Shown: positions 1 to 9,260 of the stretch, piece by piece
Layout of the letters: each line of letters starts with the position of its first letter
Numbering within the stretch: position 1 is the first letter of the stretch
Origin: Campylobacterota bacterium
GTDB lineage: Bacteria > Babelota > Babeliae > Babelales > RVW-14
Reading direction: 5' to 3'
Assembly (NCBI GenBank): GCA_020633995.1
Contig: JACKCO010000003.1
Coordinates: 186,001-250,000 of the forward strand
DNA: 64,000 nt
The notes under the pieces: model-generated
Seen by the model: the letters and a program-made list of their open reading frames with translations, nothing else
Told to the model about the DNA's origin: nothing
The model's database searches: none
Made by a program: the position numbers and the translations under genes

Positions 1-360
1 ATCTGGCTTTGCGAACGCGGCTTTACCTTTGGCTACAACAATCTCGTTGTCGACTATCGTAATTTTCCAATTATGAAAGAAGCAGGCAAACCAGTTGTAT
101 TTGATGCTACACACTCCGTGCAACGCCCAGGTGGTCGTGGCAATAGCTCTGGCGGTGATCGCAAATTTGTGCCACACCTTGCAGCAGCTGCCATCACACA
201 AGGTATTGCTGGCATCTTTATGGAAGTACACGACAACCCAGAACAGGCTGTCTCTGACGGACCAAACTCAGTCAGGCTGTCTCAACTTGAAGATCTACTC
301 AAGTATTTGATCGAGCTTGACAACTGGGTTAAGCAACGCACGCTTCCTGAACTATTTTAA
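1..360 (+). CDS. kdsA: 3-deoxy-8-phosphooctulonate synthase (KDO-8-P synthase), 3' part
   Basis: Only the last 119 codons are inside the window; the frame is open from base 1. The enzyme condenses phosphoenolpyruvate with arabinose 5-phosphate to give KDO-8-phosphate, the precursor of the lipopolysaccharide inner-core sugar, in the cytoplasm. The visible part contains the family hallmarks: CERG near the left edge, DATHSVQ with PGG and SGGDR after it, then an EVH and the SDGPN segment near the C-terminus. These line up with the last third of KdsA. Presence of this gene argues for a lipopolysaccharide-type outer membrane. The next gene starts about 100 bp downstream and no clear terminator lies between. 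The DAHP synthase family is related but lacks this exact motif order. Confidence 0.93.
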   Translation: MWLCERGFTFGYNNLVVDYRNFPIMKEAGKPVVFDATHSVQRPGGRGNSSGGDRKFVPHLAAAAITQGIAGIFMEVHDNPEQAVSDGPNSVRLSQLEDLLKYLIELDNWVKQRTLPELF

Positions 361-461
361 TTACATACACACTATTTTTATTTCAAAAAGAAACCTTGCT
401 AGAAAAATGGTTCAAAGTTGACTATGCTTATTCATTGCAAATAAGAAACAAGAAATAATGT

Positions 462-848
462 ATGGAAAAACTAATCTTAGGCCATCTTGATATTTCGCCG
501 CTTCTTAAAACCTCCAATTTCTTTGAGCAAGCCATTGATCAAGCGCAAACAGATCTTGAAAAAGCTGGTGCAATACAAGCGTTTGAATTTTGCTACGAAC
601 TTGCCTGGAAAACTATGAAGCGAATATTATCTCACCGGGGCATTGAAGCAACAAATCCACGTGAGGTATTTCGCCTGGCAGCACGTGATGGTCTCATTGC
701 TGATGCAGAAGCTTGGTTCGAGTTTATAAGAAAAAGAAACCTCACTGTTCATACATATAATGAAGACTTGGCTGAAGAAATCTTTGACTTTCTACCAGCT
801 TTTAACAAAGAGCTTCAAACGTTCATTCAAACTATAAAAAAACTATAA
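462..848 (+). CDS. HEPN-family protein (HepT-like / nucleotidyltransferase substrate-binding)
   Basis: The 128-aa all-helical protein resembles the HI0074 family, historically called nucleotidyltransferase substrate-binding proteins. The Rx4HxY motif of HEPN ribonuclease toxins is present near residues 92-99 as RNLTVHTY. In characterised HepT-MntA pairs the HEPN protein is an RNase toxin and the partner MNT protein neutralises it by adding AMP to the tyrosine of this motif. The partner gene follows after 4 bp, so the two are one operon with toxin first. Activity here is inferred from the motif and the gene pair only. Confidence 0.85.
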   Translation: MEKLILGHLDISPLLKTSNFFEQAIDQAQTDLEKAGAIQAFEFCYELAWKTMKRILSHRGIEATNPREVFRLAARDGLIADAEAWFEFIRKRNLTVHTYNEDLAEEIFDFLPAFNKELQTFIQTIKKL

Positions 849-852
849 ATAG

Positions 853-1146
853 ATGATTGCTCTAGAGCCAAAACATCTAAAAATCATTCAAGACATACTT
901 GCACCATATCCATACAACTTTTACGCATACGGCTCACGCGTAAAGGGCACACATAAAAAATTTTCTGACCTGGACCTTTGTTTCAAAGAAAATATTTCTG
1001 ACAAAGAACTAACGGCCATAGAAACAGCACTGGAAGAATCTGACCTTCCCTTCACTGTTGATTTGATTAACTTCAATACATGCTCTAAAAACTTTCGCAA
1101 ACTCATAGAAGCTGATCTGATTCTTATCTCTGCAGATAAAAAATAG
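853..1146 (+). CDS. MNT-domain nucleotidyltransferase (MntA-like antitoxin)
   Basis: This 97-aa minimal nucleotidyltransferase carries the GSx10DxD signature of the polymerase-beta fold: YGSRVKG, then SDLDL ten residues after GS. A further acidic residue of the catalytic triad is expected in the FTVDLI strand near residue 70. It directly follows the HEPN gene with a 4-bp gap, which supports a HEPN/MNT toxin-antitoxin module in which this enzyme AMPylates and silences the toxin. A second module of the same type lies near 20 kb with the reverse gene order. Confidence 0.85.
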   Translation: MIALEPKHLKIIQDILAPYPYNFYAYGSRVKGTHKKFSDLDLCFKENISDKELTAIETALEESDLPFTVDLINFNTCSKNFRKLIEADLILISADKK

Positions 1147-1286
1147 TCCCCCTTTCACGCAGCAATAAAAAAACACCAAATTGCTCATCAAAACGCATAA
1201 ATAAAATACTTTTTTCTTTTTAAAGGCTTTTTGGTATAGTTTTGGTCACTTGTCGTTTTCTACCCTCCAAGAAATGAAAGGTCATT

Positions 1287-2909
1287 ATGCACATTACCAT
1301 ACGTGTAAGGCAATTTTTTTTACTCGCAACACTGACAAGCACAATGCTATCCAGCAACGCTGTAGACGCAACGCAAGCCTGGCAACAACTTAAAGACCAC
1401 ACGGTCCAACTTAAAGATCAAATCAGTGATCGCGCACACGCAATCTACCATGACGGCCTGCTTGAGACATGCGCAAAACATGGTCATAGTAAGGCTGAGC
1501 AAACCGAACTTGCAACTGCAGCGCTCAAACTTCCACTCACTATAATCGCACGCCACCTTCACAGCGACAATGCTCATGGAGCATGCATCGCTGGAGCACT
1601 GGCAAATACCGTTTCACTGATCAACATTGGCGCTGCCCACTACAACAAAGATAGTCTGAGCCAGCCCTACTTTAAATATGCCAGTGCTGGCGTTGAGAGC
1701 ATCGACCTGCTTGCAAACATCAAGGGGATGTTCAGCTCATCACGCCGCCTTGATGAAGATGACGAACAGAAAAAAATTGAAGGCGTAAGCTATTTGCTTG
1801 ACACCTACCTGCTTTCTGCACTTGAGACCTGTTTGAGCGTTTTAAGCACGCACCAACTTGCCGAAGGTGAAATCAAGCGCGCGCACATGCTCCAAGGTCT
1901 TGAGCTCTTGACCAAGCAGCTCTCACACCTTATTGAATGCAAGGACAGCTCACTGCGTCTGCTGTGGGCCGCAAGCACGCTGGCAACCATAGGCATGCTC
2001 GGCCACGATGGTATAACCAAGCAACTCCGTCACGACACCACAAAATATGAAGCTATCTTTAACGATGCACTCACACGCGACTGTCATCACACCGTGCGTT
2101 GGCTTGTAGGCCAAAAAGATTTTGCTACCACCTACATGGACTACAAAGCTGACAAGGACCAACGCTACACCCCCGTACAACTTGCGCTACGTCATGGTAA
2201 ACTTGCAGCAGCAGCACTCCTGAAAAACCTCACCCCAGAAACTGCAGCACAAAAACGCACTCAAGGGCAAAAGCAAACAACGTTTATGCTTGCAGCACTT
2301 AATTTTTCAAAAGATTATAAAAACGGACTACCCATCGACAAATTTATTGAAACATTTTGGTACCCAGGTGCTAGCTTTAATGACGCCGATAAAGACCGTA
2401 AAACATTGCTTGAGCTCCTTGAGCATTACAAACCAACAGCAGATTCACTTGGTATTTCCAGTGATGAGTTTGTAAAACACCAACAATTAATTAATCAACG
2501 TCATAACGCAATGATTGATTTAATCAAACGAAACGGTGGAAAAACAAAAGAAGATTTTGAAAAAGAAGTAGTTAAACCAATTAATGATTTATTAGATAAC
2601 TCACTAGGAAAAACACCCAATATTCCCGCAGCTGTAAAGCGGATTAAGGAAAAAGTTACAAACGGCACGCTGCCTGTTAACAGTATCGTTACACAAACTC
2701 AAGCAACGATCAAGGACAACAAAGTCTTCACCCTCCTGTATTTTGCCGTTAAACGAAAAGATGCTGACCTTGTAAAGTTCCTGCTTGAACATGGTGCTGA
2801 TCCAGACGAAGCACGTAATCCACACGGTGGAGATACTAAAGCCAAAGTAACAGCGCGCGGGCTAGCACAACAGTCGGGCAGTGATGAAATTAAGCAGTTA
2901 TTTCATTAG
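1287..2909 (+). CDS. exported N-module/ankyrin-repeat protein, paralog 1
   Basis: This 540-aa protein is the shortest of five neighbouring paralogs. Residues 1-29 form a Sec-type signal peptide with a hydrophobic core and a small-residue cleavage region (SSNA). Residues about 30-270 form the shared helical N-module, with the landmarks YLL..LETCLS and GLELLTKQLS found in all paralogs. Degenerate ankyrin repeats follow, one near residue 290 (TPVQLALRHG) and a clear one near 480-510 (VKFLLEHGADPDEA). The start is backed by AAAGG seven bases upstream. The product is predicted to leave the cytoplasm; a role in host interaction is inference. No enzymatic motif is visible. Confidence 0.85.
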   Translation: MHITIRVRQFFLLATLTSTMLSSNAVDATQAWQQLKDHTVQLKDQISDRAHAIYHDGLLETCAKHGHSKAEQTELATAALKLPLTIIARHLHSDNAHGACIAGALANTVSLINIGAAHYNKDSLSQPYFKYASAGVESIDLLANIKGMFSSSRRLDEDDEQKKIEGVSYLLDTYLLSALETCLSVLSTHQLAEGEIKRAHMLQGLELLTKQLSHLIECKDSSLRLLWAASTLATIGMLGHDGITKQLRHDTTKYEAIFNDALTRDCHHTVRWLVGQKDFATTYMDYKADKDQRYTPVQLALRHGKLAAAALLKNLTPETAAQKRTQGQKQTTFMLAALNFSKDYKNGLPIDKFIETFWYPGASFNDADKDRKTLLELLEHYKPTADSLGISSDEFVKHQQLINQRHNAMIDLIKRNGGKTKEDFEKEVVKPINDLLDNSLGKTPNIPAAVKRIKEKVTNGTLPVNSIVTQTQATIKDNKVFTLLYFAVKRKDADLVKFLLEHGADPDEARNPHGGDTKAKVTARGLAQQSGSDEIKQLFH

Positions 2910-3142
2910 ATCCCCGATCGCCCCCCTGATCAAGTCAGAGGACAGGCTTGGGGATGACCATGTGGACACCGGCTCGCAGGCCGGTGTGACGAGCAAAAAA
3001 ACATTGCATACTCTACGCTCGTCATTCCTAAGGCCATGTGCTCTGACTTGATCAGAGTATTGATCCGGAATCCATCGTAACACTGAGAAAGAGATCCCCG
3101 ATCGGAGTCGGGGATGACAAACTTTGGAGTCGGAGATGACAA
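2907..3142. repeat. cluster of nested palindromic repeats between paralogs 1 and 2
   Basis: The 304-bp gap after the stop holds several palindromes: a GATCCCCGA/TCGGGGATGAC element interrupted at 2922-2949 by a second mini-hairpin; an ACACCGGC/GCCGGTGT element near 2968-2990; a GTCATTCC/GGAATCC element from 3021 interrupted by the same mini-hairpin at 3034-3063; and an intact GATCCCCGA element from 3092. They extend in frame into the reading frame upstream of the next gene but precede its likely start. Confidence 0.9.
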
Positions 3143-3213
3143 TGCAGGATGCAAGAACGAGACTTTACCCAAGTAAAAAGAAAAACAACAACCCCCAAAA
3201 TGAAAGGACACAT

Positions 3214-5781
3214 ATGTCTCATTTCACAAAAAACAAAATCCTGACGCTTGTGCTCACGGCACTTTGCGCAGGGCAAAGTATGTTTGCAGATGTCATTGGT
3301 GACATCAAACAGGCAACTTCAGCAATCGCTGCAGACCTGCAAGGCCTAACCAAGCACGAAGAGCAAGCATACAGCACGTTTGAGTACATCGAGCTACTCA
3401 CAGGCGCTGGCAAATTTGTTGTCAACCCCGTTGCCCGTCACCTAAAACATGTAAACGCAAGCGCAGCCAACGGTGCAGAACTTCTTGCCGACTTGGTCTC
3501 ACTGACCAACGCTTTTGCAGCGTACCAAAATAGCGACGAACGCATTTGGGATCGCAATGTTGCTGGTAAACCAGTACCACTCAACTACAAAACATTTGGT
3601 GCACTCATTGACTGCGGCGACGCGCTTATGCGTGTTCTTAGTATCGCCAAAGGCGCAGAGGCTCACGCTGACGCTCAAGCAAAAAAAAATTCTGGTAAAG
3701 CTAACCAACGCACACGCAACATACAACAGGCAAATGCCAAGACCGTAGGCGGCTTGCTCTACATTATCGACACCATCTTACTCCCTGCTTGCGAAGCTGG
3801 TGCAAGCGTTGTAGGCGCTCAACAAAACGCTCATGGCGAGTGCGTACGTGCAAACACTGCACAAGCACTTGAGCTGCTTTCAAAACAACTTTCAAAATGC
3901 ATTGCTAGTCATGACTGCCCAACAGCACTAGTAACCTGGTCCGTCTTGTCACTTGCCAACATTGCAAGTATTGGCTACGACATTGGCTGGCGTGAAATTG
4001 CAAAAGATGGCAGTGTCCCGACAGAATTTAAAAAAGCTCTCAAAGCATTCAGCGAACATGGTGCCAAAAACAAACTGCGCTACTTGGCAAAACATGCAAA
4101 CCTCAACACCATCGCGCTGCACAACAACCACTGGAAAAAACCATGCTCACCACTTGAGCTTGTCATCGTTGATCAGCACCTTAGCGCAAGCAAAAAAGTA
4201 GAATTGATCAAATTCTTGGTTGCACGTGGTGCTGATGTTAATGCTACAACGGTCAATGGCGAAAAACCACTAGTCACCGCAACAATGCATGCGCTCAAGA
4301 CAGGTGATAACAGTGTTGCTCAAGCGCTGCTTGACCTTGGTGCATGTCCAAACGTCACCATGCTTGACAAAGACAACCAGACCACCTCACTTTACTCCGT
4401 ACTCACTACAAATGATCCTAGTCGCGCAAGCTACCCTGACCATGCCTTTCTGCAATGCTATTGTCCTGCTGGTAAAGTTGAGCAAGCAGAGCTCACCAAC
4501 AGAGCCAAAGCACTTGTTGATGTTTTTAAAACAAAAGACGCCAAAGCATACGCAGAACTTGGACAAGAAATCATCAATAAAATCCCTAACGACGATCTCA
4601 AGAAACTTGAACAACATACTAAAGATGCTCTTGTCAAACTCATTACTGATACACTCAATGATGGGACGCTCAGAGCAGACTACAAATTCACTCATGACGG
4701 AGCAAACAAACCACTTGCACGCATTGCCATTGAGCTTGACGACACACAGCTGCTTGAGCTGTGCTGTCAAAAAGGTTTTAACCCTACAAACAATGACCTC
4801 GAGTTAATTTGGGCACTTGCTTTAAACCGTCCGGATTGTGCATTGCTCCTGCTTGAGAAAGGCTGTAGTGCAACCCAGCTGGTAGCGCCTCAAGGCAGCC
4901 AGGCTCTTCAATCAACACTGATTTGGGCTGATAGAATTACTGATCAAGCAAAACGAGGTGCCGTTAAAGCAAAACTCACTGAAAAAGGTGCGAAGGGCCT
5001 ACACGACACACAGACAGCTGCGCAACAAATCTGGACCAATGACACCACTCCAGAAAAAACAACCGCGCTCAATGAACTTGCAGCACAGGTTAAAAGTGGA
5101 GCACTGCCAATCAGCATAACTATTGATACAAACACAGCAGGACATTACGCCGCTACTCACACAACACTGTACCAACTTGCTTGCCAGTACCTACACACTG
5201 AGCTGATGCTTGCCGTACTTACAAAAAATCCGCGGGGAATGAACATTGCTAACTTTATATTGGCTCATGTACGTAACAACACTGATGAAAAAAAAGCAAA
5301 AGCCATTGCGCTGCTTAAAGCAGTACTTAAGGCTGGCCTGGGTGTTGATGTTAACCAGCCCGCTTGGGTCAAACCAAGTCAGTATACCGATTATCAACCA
5401 GACCTGCCAGCACTTCACCTCGCAATTGAAGATGACAACACAGAGCTTGTCACACTCTTGCTAGAACATGGTGCATGTCCAAACATTGCAGGTACGCACG
5501 TTACTCATAACAACGCAGACATCCAACACAACAACTTCAACACAGGCATCACGGCACTGCACATGGCCGCTGTGTACGGCAGTCCGGAAATGGTCACATT
5601 GATGCTTGAGAACGGTGCGGACAAAGACGTCAAAAATGCTGCTGACAAAACAGCACTTGAGCTGGCCGAACATAAAGACAAAAACAATCTCTACTGGAGA
5701 GCATACGGTCACGATAATATTCCAGCTGACGATAAAGATGCCATAGAAAAGCGTGAAAAAATCATTAGCTTGCTAAAGTAG
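3214..5781 (+). CDS. exported N-module/ankyrin-repeat protein, paralog 2
   Basis: The predicted 855-aa product starts with a signal peptide (residues 1-25, cleavage after MFA). An in-frame ATG lies 90 bp upstream but is inside palindromic repeat DNA; the ATG used here has AAAGGA just before it and begins the signal peptide. The N-module covers about residues 30-290, with LLPACE, a GAQQ segment and ALELLSKQLS. Ankyrin repeats lie near 330-400 (LVARGADVNA), near 520-560 and, best preserved, near 730-820 (ALHLAI, LLEHGACPN, ALHMAAVYG, LMLENGADKD). The region after the N-module is closest to paralog 4, suggesting the cluster grew by duplication of a gene pair. Confidence 0.87.
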   Translation: MSHFTKNKILTLVLTALCAGQSMFADVIGDIKQATSAIAADLQGLTKHEEQAYSTFEYIELLTGAGKFVVNPVARHLKHVNASAANGAELLADLVSLTNAFAAYQNSDERIWDRNVAGKPVPLNYKTFGALIDCGDALMRVLSIAKGAEAHADAQAKKNSGKANQRTRNIQQANAKTVGGLLYIIDTILLPACEAGASVVGAQQNAHGECVRANTAQALELLSKQLSKCIASHDCPTALVTWSVLSLANIASIGYDIGWREIAKDGSVPTEFKKALKAFSEHGAKNKLRYLAKHANLNTIALHNNHWKKPCSPLELVIVDQHLSASKKVELIKFLVARGADVNATTVNGEKPLVTATMHALKTGDNSVAQALLDLGACPNVTMLDKDNQTTSLYSVLTTNDPSRASYPDHAFLQCYCPAGKVEQAELTNRAKALVDVFKTKDAKAYAELGQEIINKIPNDDLKKLEQHTKDALVKLITDTLNDGTLRADYKFTHDGANKPLARIAIELDDTQLLELCCQKGFNPTNNDLELIWALALNRPDCALLLLEKGCSATQLVAPQGSQALQSTLIWADRITDQAKRGAVKAKLTEKGAKGLHDTQTAAQQIWTNDTTPEKTTALNELAAQVKSGALPISITIDTNTAGHYAATHTTLYQLACQYLHTELMLAVLTKNPRGMNIANFILAHVRNNTDEKKAKAIALLKAVLKAGLGVDVNQPAWVKPSQYTDYQPDLPALHLAIEDDNTELVTLLLEHGACPNIAGTHVTHNNADIQHNNFNTGITALHMAAVYGSPEMVTLMLENGADKDVKNAADKTALELAEHKDKNNLYWRAYGHDNIPADDKDAIEKREKIISLLK

Positions 5782-5810
5782 GTCTAACATAATAATCTAC
5801 AAGACAACAA

Positions 5811-5844
5811 AACAACGGAGCCGGATAAACCTGGCTCCGTTGTT
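5811..5844. terminator. strong hairpin downstream of paralog 2
   Basis: A 12-bp perfect stem (AACAACGGAGCC with GGCTCCGTTGTT) and a 10-base loop sit 29 bp after the stop codon. There is no T-tract on the plus side, but the reverse strand has a T-rich run, so it may stop transcription inefficiently or in both directions. Confidence 0.5.
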
Positions 5845-5853
5845 AAAGTAGGA

Positions 5854-6217
5854 AGAGATCCCGGCTCGGTGGCCGGGATGACGATGTGAAGTCTGGGATG
5901 GCGGTATGGACACCGGCTCACAAACCGGTGTGATCCACTGATCAAGTCAGAGGACAGGCTCAGTTGAGAAAACATTACATACTCTACACTCGTCATTCCG
6001 GGCTTGATCCGGAATCCATCGTGACACGAGAAAGAGATCCCCGATCGGAGTCGGAGATGGCGATATGGACACCGGCTCGCAGGCCGGTGTGACGAGATGA
6101 GTAACTAGCATACAACAAGACTTCGCCGTTCCCGCCCCCTGGTCAAGCCAGAGGACAAGCTCGGCGGGAGTCCAGAACTTGATAGACGTCACCTTGAATG
6201 CAGAGATACAAAGCCAC
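5854..6217. repeat. palindromic repeat cluster between paralogs 2 and 3
   Basis: The first half of this gene-free stretch is a mosaic of palindromes: GATCCCGGCT/GGCCGGGATGACG at 5857-5883, ACACCGGC types near 5910 and 6068, GTCATTCCGG/CCGGAATCC near 5991-6020, a degenerate GATCCCCGA near 6035, the mini-hairpin at 5935-5962, and a CGTTCCCGCC/GGCGGGAG palindrome at 6127-6173 split by another mini-hairpin copy at 6135-6162. No coding potential was seen. Confidence 0.88.
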
Positions 6218-6293
6218 GTCTTCCTGAACTTGTTTCAGGATCCAGAAATAGGAAAAATCATTATCTGGATGCTGAAATAAATTCAGCACGACA
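6218..6293. repeat. 76-bp two-hairpin repeat element, copy 1
   Basis: The element contains two small hairpins (CCTGAACTTGTTTCAGG and TGCTGAAATAAATTCAGCA) and an ATCCAG/CTGGAT pairing between them. It is identical over all 76 bases to 26891-26966, so both copies were made or homogenised recently. The following 164 bp up to the next gene show no other feature. Confidence 0.9.
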
Positions 6294-6457
6294 TATAAGT
6301 ATGGTAGTTTTTTTACAGTACACTACATAAACTCCTTGCCAGGTCTATCCTCTAAAGGAATACTGAAACCATACTCTTTTCAAGTCAGAACATATGGCTT
6401 TGCATAACGCCAAGAATTTAAGTCAAACAAAAAAACAAAACCAAAAGGTAAAAAAAT

Positions 6458-8899
6458 ATGACTAAACACACTGCTACAAATAAAAAAAGAAACTCCCTGC
6501 TAGCGCTCAGCATGTGCCTGCTGGCAACCAGCGCAACACAAGCTGGCTCTGGACTTGCCGGAGCAAAAAACTACGGCCGCGAACTGAAGGGTGCACTCAA
6601 CCCACTCAGCACTTATAAAAACCGCCAAGGCTATAACTGGAAAGAGCAAACACAGCTTTACACCGCCGTAACCGGCGCACCACTTGGCCTGCTAGCAAGC
6701 GTAAGTGACGCAAACATAGCTCACGTCATTGCCGACCTGAATGGCTTGGTCAACACAGCTGCAGCCTACGCAAACATGGACGACCGTGCACGCGAAGATT
6801 GGAAAAAACTACCCGTTGCAAAATTTGGTTCTGGGCTGCTTGATTTTGCCGACTTAGTCAAACGCATTGATGCAATGTTTGGTGGCAAAATTTTTGGTGC
6901 AGGCAGTGAACCATCAAATTATGGATCTCGTCTCGATGGCCGGGATGACGAGCGTGTAACTATTCCAAAAAAAGAACTTGGCCTTGTGCTCAAGCTCATC
7001 GACGGCGTACTGCTCAAACTTGCTGGAAGCACTGCTAGCTTGGTTGGTGCACACAAGACACTACACTTTCAAGGACAACACGCTGCCATTGCCTACGACC
7101 TTGAACTGCTCTCAAAAATATTCTCACGCATTATCCATAGCCACAACTGCCCAACCTGGCTTGCTGCATGGGCGGTATGCGCGGTGGCAAACACTGCGCT
7201 GGTTGTCTATCACTGGGCTGGCGGCGAGTGGGGTCTTGACGAAAGTACTTCGTTAATTGCAAAACGAGCGCTTGATAATGACAACCCTGCAGCACTGCGT
7301 GACTTAGCTCGACGTGGCGTGTTGAATGTCAGTATCCACGATCATAAAGATCGTACCATCAAGCAAAATCCTCTCAACTATGCTGTTGAAAATCGCAAAC
7401 ACAATGCAACAAAGTTTTTGCTCCACGCAACCAATATTGATAATCCCCTAAATCTCGTACAAAAAGCATTTGCAAATCTTGATGAAGATCTGCTCACACG
7501 GCTCTTGGGCGAAGGCGTCGCCATATACCGTTTTGATCCTGACTTTGAAACGTTTAAAAGAGGCCAGGAAGCTGAATTCAAAAAAGCATTTGATCACTAC
7601 GAATCACTCAGAAATGAGAGCAACCCTACTGATGCAGTAAAAGCTGAAATGACAAAACACGAAGCACAGCTCGGCATCGATCCCAACCAGGACTGGACAG
7701 CACAGCGTGCAGAGCTTGAAGCTCGTGGCCAACGAATGATTGCTTTACTGCAAACAATCAAAGAGATGCAAGAGTGGGAAAAAAATATCAAGCTAGAAGA
7801 CGGCACTCCCCTAGACACCATTGATCAAGTAAGACTAGACGCAATGGCCAACGCGGCGCTTACAGATCCAAAAGAAAAAGGTCGTGAGCTTGAACAAGCT
7901 TTAGCGTTAAAACTAGCGTTCGGCACTATCGATCCAAAAATTACATTCAGGTACACACATCCAGGAAACCATTATTATACCAATAACTCTCTTCTAGATT
8001 TGATTGTTGACCTGCGAAAACACACAGACAAAGATAAAGCATATGCTGCTCATGACTTGTTCCACGCACTGTGCATGAAGGACATATACTTCAAGCAATA
8101 CCTGGTGCATAATTCTTGCATCAATACGCTCGTACAAAACGACTGGACTGACTGGCTTGGCGCACTGCTTGATGCTGGTTTTATTGGCAGTAAACCAATT
8201 GACTTAATACCTGTTTTAGACGAAGCCATCAAGCACGGTTCCCTAGAAACGATTATGCTGCTACTTGAGCGTGGTGCATGGGTTAATTTTTCACAACAGA
8301 ATATGTCGCGCCTTGATAATGCGCAAGCACTTACCTCTGACAAAAAAGATGCAGTCGTTGCACTGCTTAAAGAGTATGGCGCACTCACCAACGCAGAGAT
8401 TGCCCAAAAAACAACATCAATCAAAGATGCATTTGACGGCACAGACAAAGATGCGCAAATAGCCGCACTTGATGCGTGGTACGCATTGACAAAACAAGGC
8501 ATTGTAGATTGTGATGTTTTACCAGATAATGCTACTAAGAGGAAAACGCTAGACCAAGCCGTGCAAGACAAGTATGTACAAGTCCATGCAGCAGTAGGGG
8601 TAGCAGTAGGGGATCATGACTCTCTACAGGAAGCACTGAAAAGTAAAAACCTAGACATGGTTAAACTTGTGCTGCACAACAGCAGCATCAATGTCAATAC
8701 TGCTTTCACTAAATTCATGCCCCTACATGAAGCAGCAAAAACTGGCGACCAAGCCATTGTTGAATATTTGCTCAGCCAAGGCGCACGTGCAAGTATCCCT
8801 TACAAGCACCAAACAGCTGAAGCAGTTGCTCGCAATGCCGGTCACAGTGATGTTGCAGACTTGCTCAAAGCACGAGCAGAGGCTGAATTACAGCAGTAG
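6458..8899 (+). CDS. exported N-module/ankyrin-repeat protein, paralog 3
   Basis: This 813-aa protein has a basic-then-hydrophobic signal peptide (about residues 1-30, cleavage near TQA). The shared N-module spans about 40-275 and contains DLVKRID, a GVLLKL segment in place of the YLLP motif, GAHK and DLELLSKIFS. A long middle region (about 350-480) matches paralog 5 (FDPDFETFK and the TAQRAELEARGQRM stretch) and not paralogs 2 and 4. Ankyrin repeats are near 590-640 (LLLERGAWVN) and 740-800 (MPLHEAAKTGD, YLLSQGARAS). The start has AAAAGG about 8 bases upstream. No catalytic motif was recognised. Confidence 0.86.
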   Translation: MTKHTATNKKRNSLLALSMCLLATSATQAGSGLAGAKNYGRELKGALNPLSTYKNRQGYNWKEQTQLYTAVTGAPLGLLASVSDANIAHVIADLNGLVNTAAAYANMDDRAREDWKKLPVAKFGSGLLDFADLVKRIDAMFGGKIFGAGSEPSNYGSRLDGRDDERVTIPKKELGLVLKLIDGVLLKLAGSTASLVGAHKTLHFQGQHAAIAYDLELLSKIFSRIIHSHNCPTWLAAWAVCAVANTALVVYHWAGGEWGLDESTSLIAKRALDNDNPAALRDLARRGVLNVSIHDHKDRTIKQNPLNYAVENRKHNATKFLLHATNIDNPLNLVQKAFANLDEDLLTRLLGEGVAIYRFDPDFETFKRGQEAEFKKAFDHYESLRNESNPTDAVKAEMTKHEAQLGIDPNQDWTAQRAELEARGQRMIALLQTIKEMQEWEKNIKLEDGTPLDTIDQVRLDAMANAALTDPKEKGRELEQALALKLAFGTIDPKITFRYTHPGNHYYTNNSLLDLIVDLRKHTDKDKAYAAHDLFHALCMKDIYFKQYLVHNSCINTLVQNDWTDWLGALLDAGFIGSKPIDLIPVLDEAIKHGSLETIMLLLERGAWVNFSQQNMSRLDNAQALTSDKKDAVVALLKEYGALTNAEIAQKTTSIKDAFDGTDKDAQIAALDAWYALTKQGIVDCDVLPDNATKRKTLDQAVQDKYVQVHAAVGVAVGDHDSLQEALKSKNLDMVKLVLHNSSINVNTAFTKFMPLHEAAKTGDQAIVEYLLSQGARASIPYKHQTAEAVARNAGHSDVADLLKARAEAELQQ

Positions 8900-9180
8900 G
8901 GAGTAGATCACGGCTCACAGGCCGGGATGACCAAATTGTCACACCACAGCTGTCCAAGACGAATTGTTACATGTCTTACATCCCACCTTCGTCGTTCCCA
9001 CGAAGGTGGGAATCCAGAACTTGACTCATCATTATCTGGATCCCCGATCAGAGTCGGGGATGACGAACATTAGGGACGGGGATGATCCCCTGTCAAACAC
9101 GAGAACAGGCCGGCAAAGCGACAAACGGAAGGACATGAGACACCTACTCTCATCGTTCCGGGCTCGATCCGGAGTCTAGA
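8900..9180. repeat. palindromic repeats downstream of paralog 3
   Basis: The gene-free stretch holds a GGCTCACAGGCCGGGATGACC remnant at 8912, a CGTTCCCACGAAGGTGGGAATCC palindrome near 8990-9013, the ATCCAG...CTGGAT spacer of the two-hairpin element, and an intact GATCCCCGA/TCGGGGATGAC palindrome at 9040-9063. A degenerate TCCGGGCTCGATCCGGA copy lies near 9154. Short open frames here are repeat readthrough. Confidence 0.85.
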
Positions 9181-9199
9181 CTCAATAGTCACAGACAAT

Positions 9200-9242
9200 A
9201 AAAAAAGCAGCTCTCGAAAAATATCGGGAGCTGCTTTTTTTT
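9200..9242. terminator. bidirectional rho-independent terminator
   Basis: An AGCAGCTC...GGAGCTGCT stem-loop is preceded by an A-run and followed by eight T residues. It fits termination of both the plus-strand gene upstream and the minus-strand gene that ends at 9261. Confidence 0.85.
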
Positions 9243-9260
9243 ATTAACACGAAAAGGTGC

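Noticed and set aside
4289..4807. 172-aa frame inside paralog 2
   Set aside because: It is a shadow in another frame of a gene with clear ankyrin and N-module sequence.
8964..9179. Short open frame downstream of paralog 3
   Set aside because: It is translated palindromic repeat DNA.
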